From the NCBI GenBank assembly GCA_023374045.1, contig CM041777.1, positions 480,973,594-481,037,593 on the forward strand: a stretch of 64,000 nucleotides of DNA, in the 5' to 3' direction. The notes below the pieces were generated by a model. That model was not told the DNA's origin. It saw only the letters and a program-made list of their open reading frames with translations, and did no database searches. The translations under genes and the position numbers were made by a program. The DNA comes from Limonium bicolor (taxonomy: Eukaryota; Streptophyta; Magnoliopsida; Caryophyllales; Plumbaginaceae). This document shows positions 49,946 to 61,951 of this stretch, one piece after another; positions within the stretch are counted from its first letter, which is position 1, and every line of letters starts with the position of its first letter.

Positions 49946-52900
49946 TGTAACACCCCTACTACGCACTTAACAACTAACTGAAATCGTAGCGGAAGTAAAC
50001 AACTAGAACATTAACTAAACGGGTTGGTGCTACACGCCGTTAGCCACCCACGTACCGGTCTGATGATCAGACTCCCGAGCATAGTACTAAAAACCATAAT
50101 ACATAATCAACAATACTGAGTATTAATATTTACATCCATAACTGTATAACTGTCAAAAAACCGCCACCGTTATAACAACGGAACTACAATATACCGCCAC
50201 GGGAGCACAGGCGCATCCCGGGTCCGAACATCCAAAAACCATCAAAAGTATTTCATTAACCTAGAATCTAGAGCCACTCCGCCTCTTCGATCCTCATCCT
50301 ACAACATAGGAAAACAATATGGTGCCCCAAAGGGGCTCAGCAACTCATGGCTGGCATGGCTAACGTGCAGCCCATCGACTACCGGGATACACGCAACCAA
50401 TTGTCATGATAACATGGCATTGATTTTAAACAAACAATTTACATAACATAGCAATAAGAATTGCATCACAACATAACATATAACATAACGAGTACGGTTC
50501 TCTTTAGGAACCGAACCAATACATAGTCAATTTACCCGGTGAGCCTAGAGATTGTTGCCAAACTCATGCTAAGCTCGTCACATAACTCGTTACCATCCGG
50601 TTAAATGAACGGTTAACTTAACCCATAGGTGTTGGATATAGTATTCCAAGCACACCGAACAAACATAGTATGCCCCTGAGCCCAACGTGAGTCAGTAAAA
50701 TAGCCTTGGATAAGCTAAAGGGAAGGTTGGAACCAAAAGGGGAAACAACCATAACATACAAAGAGAGTCGAACCGGTTATGACATCGACCCCCATACTAC
50801 ACACGCGTGGCCGGAACACTCCGGACTCCTCACTCCTCCCGTTAGTACTTGTTAGAAGTCCCATTATTGAAACTTAATAAGTTAATTCACAAGCAAGTGT
50901 TTAGGTCTAGTTTGACACGCACAAGGGAGATGAGACATAACTTACCAACACAATAATATTAACAACGGTAAACTCGTTTCATGAATTAAGTCTTCCAAGG
51001 TCTTAAACACACAGAAAAGCAAACAACACACAACCCGGTGTAAACCGGTAGGCAACAGACTGCAAGAAAACCATACCTTGGTCCTTGCTTCGGTTGGTTT
51101 CCACCGTAGGTAACTCCTATACATAATTAATAGCGTCGGTTAATTAACTTACTCAACTTATAATTTACTAAGTGTTTACATGTTTTATCCTTAATCTTAC
51201 ACTTATTTATCTTTATTATACATACTAGGGATCTACTGCATAACTCTCATTCTCTTTCTTAAATTTAAAGATTTTTTTTTAAGTTCTGGTCCGGACCGCC
51301 CCACTGGGGAGGTCCCAAGGGCGGTCCACAACAGAAACTCCCACGCCTGCAGCAAACAACAGGACCTCCCCACAGGGGCGGTCCCTAGGGGCGGTCCACT
51401 GCAGAACCAAATTTCTAAAGTGTTTTTCTCCTCTTTTTGAACTCCAAATTTATCCCAATTTTGTCCTATGCTTTACACATGTTTTCCCACATGTTTTAAC
51501 ATCTTTTGGGCACACTAAAACCCCCTCTAATCATCCCAAAAACTCCTTAAACTTTTACTCAACTTTTACTAAATCCTTAACACAAAACATTTTTTTCTTA
51601 CACTTGTAACTTGTATTCTTGCCTAAAACATCACCTAACCAAAGTGTTCCCTCACTACCTTATAACCACCCCTTTATACATCATTTGCACTACAACCATC
51701 CCCTTTACACAAACTTCCTAGGTCCTTCCCACAAGCTCTTATTTTAAACCTTCACAAGTCATTGTTCACCAAACTTTGCACAAGACAAAAACACAATCTT
51801 ACCACTACTTTGGTACGCTTACAATCACCCATTTGATTCTCTAAACTTCCATGAACAATGCCCAAGTCATTCTCATACTTATGAACACTTAAATTCCCTT
51901 TCTTTCACCAAATCAACCCTTAACAATTCCTAGTGCAACCTAGGTCACCAAACTTCATTAAAACACCTAAACTTCTTATTTTCTACTCAAATTTTGACAT
52001 AGCTCCGTTAGTATTTCCTTACACACCAAACACAAGGTTTCTCACCCTTGAACACTCAAGAACACTTATCCACACAAAAATGTTCTTTACACACAACTAA
52101 GCCTTAAACTACACTACATAACAATATAGTGCATAATTTAAATTGCTTGGCACTTAGGCCCTTAAATTGCATGACTCTTAGGCCCTTAAATTGCATAAAC
52201 CTTAAACACTGAATTTCCCACATAATATTTGCCTTTGACCTGCGAATACATACAACAACACATATGCCTTTTAATAAACCCTTGTGAGTATTTTTCTAGC
52301 TCATTTACCATTGGCTCCTTAAGTAGTTTAGTAAGCATTTTAAAGCTCAATTTTCCTAAGGCACTTTAGGTTAGGTTATTTACCTCTTTTCCTTTCAAAC
52401 TTCTTTCTTGTTTCCTTGAATCGGAAATGAGCAAGGAACTTGATCACTTGTCAATCTTCTATCCACACACAAGTAAAGATAATGAGCATTAAGCTTCATG
52501 CTTATACTCATTAATAAACCTTAGGTTATATAATGTCTTAAAACATATAAATAAATGTTTTACCTTAGAATTGAATAGGAATTGGATTAAGTAGCAAGAG
52601 AGGACTCCACCTAGTCCTTTGAAGATTAGAATGAGCTAAGAATGAGCAAAAGAAAACACCATGAAGAAGGTGATTTCGGTCACATATGAAAACAAGAGGA
52701 AATGAAGTTTTTCTTTTGAGTTTCCTTACCTTGAAGCAAAGGAGAACAATAAGGTGTGAAAAGATGAGCTCAAGCTCCTTCCATGGTGATTCCTCTTGGC
52801 ACCGAAATAGAGGTTTTGGAGTTTTGAAAAGACAAGATTGTAGAGCTTGGCTAAACTAGGAGAATGGTGGTCTTGGAATTATTTTTGGAGCATGGAGCTA

Positions 52901-53954
52901 GGAGATATGGACAATCAAAGATGGAGGTGGTATATGGGCTGTAGCAAAACCGTGAATGAAGAAGAGAAGGATGAACGGTGGGAATTCAAGAGGGAAATGA
53001 AAAGTGAGGTGAGAGGTTACTTTGTTAAGATATTATAAGTAAAAGGTGAATAGTGAATTTACTTACTTTTTGCTGTTAAGATATTATAAGTAAAAGGTGA
53101 ATAGTGAATTTACTTACTTTTTGCTCTCTTCTTTATTTGCCTAGCTAAGTGTGGTGAGTCACACTTAAAAACCGGCCCCCTTGGTCAAATGAGGCACATT
53201 GTGGTCTTTGTTGACCATTTAGTTGACTTACATTGACTAATGTCTTAAACTAGCACTATTTGGTTACTATTCACTAAACAAGGCACATAATGAGGGAAAT
53301 GAAAAGTGAGGTGAGAGGTTACTTTGTTAAGATATTATAAGTAAAAGGTGAATAGTGAATTTACTTACTTTTTCCTCTCTTCTTTATTTTCCTAGCTAAG
53401 TGTGGTGAGTCACACTTAAAAACTGGCCCCCTTGGTCAAATGAGGCACATTGTGGTCTTTGTTGACCATTTAGTTGACTTACATTGACTAATGTCTTAAA
53501 CTAGCACTATTTGGTTACTATTCACTAAACAAGGCACATAATTGTGAAATTTTTGATTTCCCATTGATTTAGACTTCCTAATGTGATACTAAGTAGTACA
53601 CATGTTAATATGATGGACATTTAGCCATTCAAAACCCATTTACAAGACAATTTTTCAAAAATGTGCATTAAAACTCCTTAAAGCACATTTTGTGTTTTAA
53701 CTTGTTTTCAAGCTTGGTTTTCTTTGGTAATTGATTTAATATGTTCATTAACATGTAAATAAGGTCTTGGTAGGATCCTAGAGTCTAAACCAAGGTTATC
53801 CCAAGCTTAGAGCACATTTTGCTCTAATTGCCTTTATGGTATTTTATAGTGTTTTCTATGGTTTAAATTGTTCACTAATGTTTCTAAGGCACTTTTAGCC
53901 TTATTATGCCATATTTTAGTGTTTAAACAACATATAAAGGTTTGGGGTATTTCA
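49946..53954 (-). repeat. LTR-C (5' LTR of copy 2), about 4.0 kb
   Basis: It matches LTR-B, plus a roughly 300-bp tandem duplication (about 52990-53291 and 53292-53549) and an inner 51-bp duplication (from 53024 and 53075). About 40 bp present in LTR-A and LTR-B are missing near 50052. GC-rich island at 51290-51400. Confidence 0.92.
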
Positions 53955-55528
53955 TAATAACATCCAAAACACAGTAGGGAGCTTTCAACAGGAGATCATC
54001 TCAATACCAAACACGGGATCACCTATGGGACCCCAAACAAAAGGACAGTCACCTATGGGACCGTCAAACAACCACCTCACCCTAAGTCCTTAAGTGTGCA
54101 CACCCCCTATGAAACAGCAGTAACATAGAGTAGATCAAACGGCTTAACTGCAACAATGTGTGCAGCGCAAATAATAATAAACACGGGGAGCACCTATGGG
54201 CTCCCAAACAACAGAATACATCCTGCGAAAACTCCCAAAATCTAGAACCGAAATTCCACAGCACAATCAGATTCTTCCAATACCAAAACATGGGAACAAC
54301 CCCAAATTTCCAAATCACAACTGCGAATCCATAAAAGTACAACAAAACCTTTTCTAATCGTTTTACAAAACATCAGTCAAACAATCATTGAGCATAGCAT
54401 TTACCTGGAACAACCAAACCCTCAAGAGCCCAACAGCTCCGGACTATCGATAGCGCTCGTCGATGTAATCGGCGTCTAGGTAACCAAAATTAGCAATCAG
54501 AAATCGCCGGACAATGAGTAAATAATTACACAACTAGGTATAATACATTACCCAACAATCCCCTAACTGGCACCAGAGAATTGATTACACTTCGTCGGAC
54601 TAGCGTGAAATCACCAAGAGTTGAAGAAGAGAGCGTGAAATTTTGTGTAGAGTGCAAATGCAGGAACGGCGTATTGAGGATGAAGAGGAATGAGGAAACC
54701 GATGTTTTAAATATAAAAACAATTGCAAAATAAGAAAGAATATTACTAATTCAGTAATTAAAGTCTATGATTAAGGAAAGATAAATATTGGATATTTAAA
54801 AGAGAAACTCCATCAACTAGTATTGCAAATATTTAAAAGGTATGGAAATTACTGATCGTTAAGGAAAGTCAGTAGAAGAATCGAGATTGTTAGTAATATC
54901 TATTTAGGAATAAATAAATTAGTGAATCAACAATTTGAAATAAAAGAACGTGGTTAACCGTTGTAACAAGATAAGGATAGAAGGAAAATATCTAGGTAGT
55001 AATTATTAGATGATTATAGATAAGGAATAAGTTAGAAATAAATATTGTAAATAGGCTACAAGCTTGATAGGAGGAAAAACATTCACGTTAAAGGGAAAAG
55101 TCTAAAATACTGATTTTAGATTGTCGAGAGAAGAATAAGGTGAGTTAGTAAATAGTAATATATTAAATAGTCAAAAAGAATTTGAACTCTTGAAACCAAA
55201 TAACTACAAAGAGAAAGTCAAATTGAATTTGAGCTCTTAGTATTTAAAATTAATACGGTTGGAAGGAACATTCTAGAACAGCATCTTGAAGTTTAAATAA
55301 TATAATGAAGTTAGGAGGATGAAGTAATATTTAAATAGTATAATATCTGAAATATATCTAAAGTCACTTAAGGCAAAACGTTACGGATAGTTGTAAATAT
55401 GTTAGGGAGAAAGATTAATTTAGGAATGGATGTCGTTTAATTCTCTAGGCCACCCTAATACCAACCTCGGTCACTTTAATCAAACTATATACTATATCAT
55501 TCCTAGCTTGCAATTCCCGGGTATTTCA
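53955..55528 (-). repeat. 3' LTR of element 3, right part
   Basis: Starts with TAATA, the second copy of the target duplication, and ends CCGGGTATTTCA at 55528, followed by the polypurine tract (minus strand CTTTTAAGGGGGATGAGA). With 26142-27201 it makes an LTR of about 2.6 kb. No coding sequence. Confidence 0.8.
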
Positions 55529-55546
55529 TCTCATCCCCCTTAAAAG
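55529..55546 (-). other. Polypurine tract of element 3
   Basis: Minus strand CTTTTAAGGGGGATGAGA immediately before the LTR start TGAAATACCC. Confidence 0.8.
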
Positions 55547-55571
55547 AAAGCTTCACCCTCGAAGCTAAAAC

Positions 55572-55702
55572 TTATCCATAAGGCGAAAAGCTGCTAAACG
55601 CATTACTGACTTGAGTGGTTACCTGATCGAAGAGCTGCGGGTATTTCTTCTTCATCTCCTCCTCTACCTCCCACGTGGCCTCTTCGGTTCCATGATTAGA
55701 CC
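55572..55702 (-). pseudogene. Chromodomain-like integrase end of element 3, detached
   Basis: The frame reads SNHGTEEATWEVEEEMKKKY and on to a stop at 55572-55574, the same type of tail as in copy 2. It continues the integrase whose upstream part ends VKVLWS at 61957. The two were separated by the solo LTR at 55703-61951, and the five bases AGACC are present at both edges. Confidence 0.88.
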
Positions 55703-58399
55703 TGTAACACCCCTCACATTAAACGCGTAATAATCACTCTCGTAGCATAATTAAAGACGTCTCACAGCGGAAGTTAAACACTCATAATTATCACTCGGGT
55801 GTCACATGCCATTACTCGCCCATGCGAGTAAAGAAGCAGAAAAGAATAATAATAAAATACGACAATAATTAACCACAGTGATGAACGAGATATATACTAC
55901 ATCATCCTAAGTTTAAACTAATACATAAGGTAAGTGAGCATCTAAAGCAATCCTCATATTTACATCGTACTAAATATAAACTAATTATGAAGTGCAATAA
56001 ATACATAAATAACGTCGTTGACTACCCCGAAGACCCGCACTCCGGCTTCATAGCTCGATTAAGTCCTGAAATGTGGGTGCCATAAAGGCTCAGCCAACTG
56101 CTGGTATGCTAAATGTGATCCTAGATCCTTTAGGTCACTTAGGTCGTTTTAGTCATCTTGATTAACATGGGGTTCGTTTCATGCTGTACCGTTTACATGC
56201 TTATAATATAACTGTAAATACGGAATTAAAACACACAACAGGTATTCAAACATTCACACATCAAGACATGCTATTACGACATTGATAATTGAACAATTAA
56301 ATTTGAATCGACGGTAATGTAAGAGTTAGCTGAAGTCCAGTTAGTCTCACTTGTTTATTTCCATCACGTGAAGCCACGCTTCCACAATCTCACATAAACA
56401 TACGGGTGTCATGTTAAGGACAATTCCCCATTTAACCTCACACATTAATATTTTGGACAGTAGTCCGATGCCATCTACAGTGGGTAGATGGACTCCCTTA
56501 TCTACAGTGGTAGATGTCCATTAGGCCGAAGCCTTGGTATGGTGCTAACGGTAGCACATTCCGACTAACGATCGTATCCGGCTCGTTAGATAAACAAGAG
56601 TAGACCCTAAACGGGTGTTAGAACTCTAGTGATCACTATGCACAACCTGCTGGAACGAATGCAGACCAGGATTTAGGAACATTGTTTCATTAATTAATTA
56701 TCACACTCTCATAAGTTAGCGTATTTTAATTAGTCTCCTGGAGATTCAATCTCGTTATTGGAGAAAACACATTTTTATTGGATGCCCTATTGGGTCTTAC
56801 ACACAACCTAGAAGTCTGCTATGTGATGTTCAAAGGTCGAGTTATCACTCTAGAGACGATTAATACCGGGTCTCTAAACTAAGTTCCTCACTTAGTGTGT
56901 TAGGAGTTGTTTACTCTCACAATATAGTATCCAGAGTCTCTCCCGAAAGTTCATACACAGTTGGGGTGATAATCAGTATCACATGTCCGAACGACGTACG
57001 CGCACAGTTAATAAACGCTTTGGCGATTGGAAAACATAAGCACATACAACACATGCATAACATTTATTTAATTGACATGCAAGCACACAGTTACATCCGG
57101 AACCCAAGGAAACCCTCGGAGTTTTCAGACCACACATTCACATACCGTTCACCGTCGTAAGTGCTAGCGTGAAGTATCACACTCGCCCTTTACTCTCGTA
57201 GCTCTTGTTTCATAGCTCTGGAACATATATATACGCTAAGTGTCAATCCACTATAATTCAAACCAAATCGGTATCTCGTACAGTACCAATCCCCCGGTAA
57301 TTAACCCCTTGATCAATCATTGTTTTTATTCAGGTTTTAACTCATGTACAGGATTAGTTATTTGATCCTTTAATTGTAGTAGTAGCTAACATATGGTATC
57401 CTCTTATAACATAGGATTTAGTTCTCACATATTTCATTTCTTTCATCCATGGGTGTATATTTATATTTACACATACACATTCATTTAGTTATTGTTACTG
57501 TATGATATTTAATACAATTGACCTTTAAGTATTAATAGCCTTTGACCAATAAAAAAAAAGTATTAATAGCCTTTGGCAATTAAATTCCCACTTAAAATTT
57601 AAGTTGGTCAACTTGACCCTCTTGGTCAATTTGGTTGACTTGGTCAATATATACAAGTCAACACTACTATATAATCCATATTATAATTCGTTGAATTATA
57701 TAATTCCGTTATTTGTATAACTCTTTATACTATAACATCTTATAGCACTCCACCTAATTTTTTTGTTTACCAACTATATACATATATGTATGTAGGCATA
57801 TATGTATATATATATAACGTAACATGGCCGCATATATATATTATATATAATATATATATATGCGTATACATATGTATCAATTTAGCGCCATTACATGTGT
57901 ATATGTATAATTAAACTTCAACTGATATTTTTGTCATTTTCAAATAAGGAACTTGTATATATTTTTTTGTTCGATTTGTAACATTATTGCGAGGAATAAG
58001 AAGGTTGGCAAAGTTTGTTTTAGCTAAGGCTTCAAAACTACTGTGAAGAAAATGGTTGTACATATATATATATATACTCCTACTAGCTGAATATTACGTT
58101 ATAGAAAATGGAATGAACACCTCTCTGTTTCAGTGTTACAGTGAGGAGGGGAATATTGATTAGTTATGATTTCATTTTTCCTTTTAGTAATTTCTTTCAT
58201 TAATCATTTTTTTTAAAAAAACAACCATTAAGAACTTAAAGATCTTTAACTCAATATATTTTTTTTATTTGACAACCCATATCTCTAATTATACAATAAT
58301 TTAACCCATTATTTATCTATTCCCCTTAATTCACCCACGCCAAAATTATTAAAATTGACAAAACAATAACACCCGTTTACACACCAGAGTCAACTAAAA

Positions 58400-58780
58400 C
58401 TTAAAAATCATGATATACCACCGTGTTTCTAAAATTACACAGGATAACACCGAGTTTTTACTTATTTCACCAAATAACATTCTGTCACATATTTCGTTAA
58501 CTTTTTCGTTAAATTCCCTAGAAAAAAATACTAAAGTACCCTATTATTAGTTAAATTAGGTGGTATCTTATTTATTAATATGACAGTTCATTGTGAGGCA
58601 ATTAATAACATGAGTATTTTGTCATTTTCTTGGAAAATAATAAAGAAGTTAACATATATGAGATAGAGTGTTATCTGGTGAAATAAGTAAAAACTCAATG
58701 TTATCCTGTGTAATTTTTAAAACACAGTGGTATATCGTGAATTAAGCAAAAACTCAATGGTATTTGGTGAAATTTCCCTA
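58400..58780. mobile_element. Long-TIR MITE, copy 2
   Basis: Inverted arms share GATATACCACYGTGTTT, AATTACACAGGATAACAYYG and AGTTTTTACTTATTTCACCA, all related to the element at 20955-21320. The outer right arm ends GGTGAAATTTCCC; the outer left arm is partly lost. Confidence 0.7.
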
Positions 58781-59159
58781 ACATATTTAACGAATGACTT
58801 CAATCACAATTTACCCTAGAATATTCATATCTGTTTTTTTTTCCAAATAATCGAAATTTACATAACACTTTCTCATAATGTATTGGGATGTTTAACCACA
58901 AAATTTAAAACAGACTACCGTTTAACCAATTACCAAATTAATACAAAACTCTTGATTATCAAAAATGCTAAAATTATAGTAAATTTCTTTTCTGTTAATT
59001 AACTCCCCAACTTTCTCCAAACCTCACATTAATAATTAGTAACTCAATCAATACATAGGAAATTCACACCAGCAAGTTATGGGTGAATTTTTTTTAATAG
59101 GCGCAAATCAGGTGCTGCAGTTCATTATTTATGAATCATTAATTGAAATTTAAGGTTCC

Positions 59160-60775
59160 ATCTCTATTTAAACCTGGTGTGCGAGAGTAGCAGGGGCACA
59201 AATCCAGGAGGAGAATGAAACCAGTAACTTCTAAGTTACGGTTGCCAGATGAGAAATATAGGTAAGTTCACTACAACAGAGAGGACTATACAGGACTATA
59301 CTCCTGGTTATATGTTCGTCATTTGTTTCACTGAGGGACATGAGAACTAAATCATTGATGTAATAATTGCCAGAGAAGGAGAAGATAAGTAAGGTATATA
59401 CAGGTTACTGAAATGAACTATTTTCAGCACTTCCCTCAATCTACAGTGTGACTACTCTACGTTCTCTTCACAAGCAGCAGCAGGAGAAATCAAATTTCAG
59501 TCCTTGAATGAAATGTTTCTACCCCCGCTTCAATCTGGTGTGTGGAACGCAGCAGTATGTCCCAAAGTTTATCAATACAGGGGTGCTGGTATAAGAGGGA
59601 AATGAAAACAGGCGCTTTGCATGTATGTCAAGTGGTTCCAGTGTATTTCCAATTCCAGCAACAATCTAGTTCCAGCAATCTATGCGTGAGTCATTTCATG
59701 AATTGCAACAGAAGTAGCAAAACAATTCACACTGTTGTATTTTGACAGCAAGGGAAATTAGAGCTTAACGGTATTATTTTTTTTAACAAGGTACGATAGA
59801 ATCAGCTAGAATTATGTAATTATAGACAGAATGTTTATACTGAAGTTTAGTTTTGGATTTTTGATTTCCTAAACAGCAAGGTACTACTGTTCAGGTGCTT
59901 AAGGGTCGTTTCACAAGATGTAACAGAATAGGCTACAAATTCTGTTGTTATTAGCAGTAGGATGAACAGGGTAAGTTTGGGTACATTATGGTCCTAGAAT
60001 GGACTGTTTTCTGTGTTTGATTTATCATTGTTGTAACACATTCATAAAATGCAATAGTTCAGTGATTCACCTTAGTTGAAGTGCAGACAAAAGGAGGGGT
60101 TGAAGAGGCGTGGAGTATGTATGTCTTCAGCCTGTTTTCAACCTGGTCTGCAACAGTGCAAGGTACACCATTCCAGTTATTTATCACGCAGAGACGTAGA
60201 CAGAAGAAAAGCATTGAAAAGAGGTGCTGGTGTTCCTTGTTGCGCGACAGGTTCCAGTGATTTATATTGGCAGAAGCGAACTGGTTCCAACACATAATTC
60301 TGGTGTACAGGTTGATATTACCGTGAGAATACAGAAGAGAAGATAGACATGTTGGTTTCTGTTTTTTTTTTTTTTGTACAAAATTACCGTGAGTTAGAGC
60401 AAGGCAGAGGACATCACAAGAAGAGAATGAAGAGCACAGCAGAATCCAGTGATTTACCTCTTCAAAGATGCAGATACAGGAAGGAAATGAAGGGAGTGCA
60501 GCTGTTCTGGTAGCAAAATCTCCCAAAAGAGAATGAATAGATGCAGAGCTAAGTTCCTTGTTCGCTGGTTTGGGTTGCAAAAATTGCCGTGAAGAGAAGA
60601 GAAAGAAGGCAGAGAGAACTTGTATTCTTGTTTGCTGTTTAGGGTTAGTACAGAAATGAATGAAGAGAAAACATAGAGCATGTATGCTCTGTTGTCCGCA
60701 GTAAGGTTGCAAAATTACCGAGAGCGAAGAGAAAGAGAGGAGAAGCAAGTGGCATATTTGCCTCCTTGTAATAAA
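59160..60775 (-). repeat. Degenerate repeat modules related to the CACTA interior
   Basis: On the minus strand, units with GGTAATTTTGCAACC, GCGAACAAGGAAC and CTCTTCATT recur at about 60700, 60570 and 60390, as in 10640-11780. The CTTCAATCTGGTGTG motif at 59530 links them to 23.7-24.4 kb. A 229-codon open frame at 60059-60748 runs through these modules and is probably not a protein. No CACTA termini were found here. Confidence 0.55.
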
Positions 60776-60779
60776 TTGT

Positions 60780-61951
60780 TTTTCTTTTACTAATTAAAGA
60801 GGTAATATGAGTATCAGTTTACAACTTAAAAATAATATGTCTTAATTTATTTTCATTTTATTTTATTTATTTATTTGCTTTTATCTTTATTTAATTCTTC
60901 TCCATAACATATGAATCTTGTTATAATTTTGTGTAATTTGTATGTTAGATGCTACCTCCATTTTCTTTTTATTTAATTTATTCTTTATATACTCTTAAAT
61001 CTAAAGATATATTTTATAGTGTAATCAAATGTTAACAATTGTTTTATTTAGTATATTCTTTAATATACTATATTCCATATAGCATACTTAAATCAATTAA
61101 TCCTTATATCATTTCCTGTTTTACTTTAGGATTATGTAGACTAGTTTAGGGTTTAATACACCCCTTTTGAAACCTTATAAATATTGTAAAAATACTCAAT
61201 TATAATTTGAATAAACTCTTTTAATCATAAGAAAAATTGTTTATATAATAAATCCTAGCTGACCATTTTGAATTATAGGGATACTTATCCCTATAATGGG
61301 GTTTCGTAAATCTTATAAAATGATCATATATTTATTATATGATCCATAATAAGACTTACTTAATAAATCCTTTTCAATTAATGATCACTATTTTCATACC
61401 ATTTTGATAATGTCCTTGTTATCATTTTATGTACCTCCTTGTACATTATACATTATGTACATTATATAATATCATTGTGGATATTTAATTTCTCTATTAA
61501 GGTGTTTAACGATTCCTTTTTTTAACCTGTACATAGTTTATACAAATGTACAGTTATAGTTAAATAAACACTTTTAACCTCCTTAGGATCATATATATAT
61601 TTTTGTTTTTTTACATAATTACCCTTTTATTAATCACCTTTATTTAATTAGTTTATTATTAATTAGGGTAAGTAATATTTGGAGTATTTCAATTCCTCCC
61701 TATAATTATTCCCACTTAGTCAAATATTTTGTGTAAGGTTTAATAACCTTTTAGACAATATATATTTATTTATTAAAATATATTAGGGGTTATATAATTT
61801 CTTAATCAATTTAGGGCTCATTAGCCTTTATGATTCCCCACTCAATCCCTAATTATATTTTATAAACTTCAGAGGTATTTCATTGGTAATTATAACCTTC
61901 ATTTGATTTAATTCCTTATTAATTAAGGTAATTAATGTTTGGGGTATTTCA
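60780..61951. other. AT-rich remainder of the solo LTR
   Basis: Non-coding, with many ATTTAATTA-type runs, ending in the LTR terminus. Confidence 0.45.

Larger units (their letters stand above)
27202..53954 (-). mobile_element. Tandem array of two AlkB-bearing Ty3/gypsy elements sharing a middle LTR
   Basis: Order on the minus strand is LTR-C, interior 2, LTR-B, interior 1, LTR-A. All LTRs have TGTAACACCCC and GGGGTATTTCA ends (plus-strand view). The whole unit, not its parts, is flanked by TAATA (27197-27201 and 53955-53959). Both interiors encode Gag, AlkB, protease, RT, RNase H and integrase in that order. The layout is expected from recombination between LTRs of two copies of one insertion. 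Interior 1 later gained a 2-kb solo LTR and lost its chromodomain. Confidence 0.9.
55703..61951 (-). mobile_element. Solo LTR with nested insertions, 6.2 kb, inside the integrase of element 3
   Basis: Ends TGTAACACCCCTCAC and TTTGGGGTATTTCA with a perfect 5-bp duplication AGACC (55698-55702 and 61952-61956). The integrase tail reads continuously when it is taken out. No primer site, gag or pol is present. Its first 600 bp resemble the plus-strand LTR remnant ending at 10304. The middle (about 57.5-61.1 kb) holds other repeats, so the original LTR was shorter. Confidence 0.85.

Noticed and set aside
60059..60748. 229-codon minus-strand open frame
   Set aside because: It runs through the degenerate repeat modules shared with the CACTA interior and shows no domain; the open frame follows from composition.
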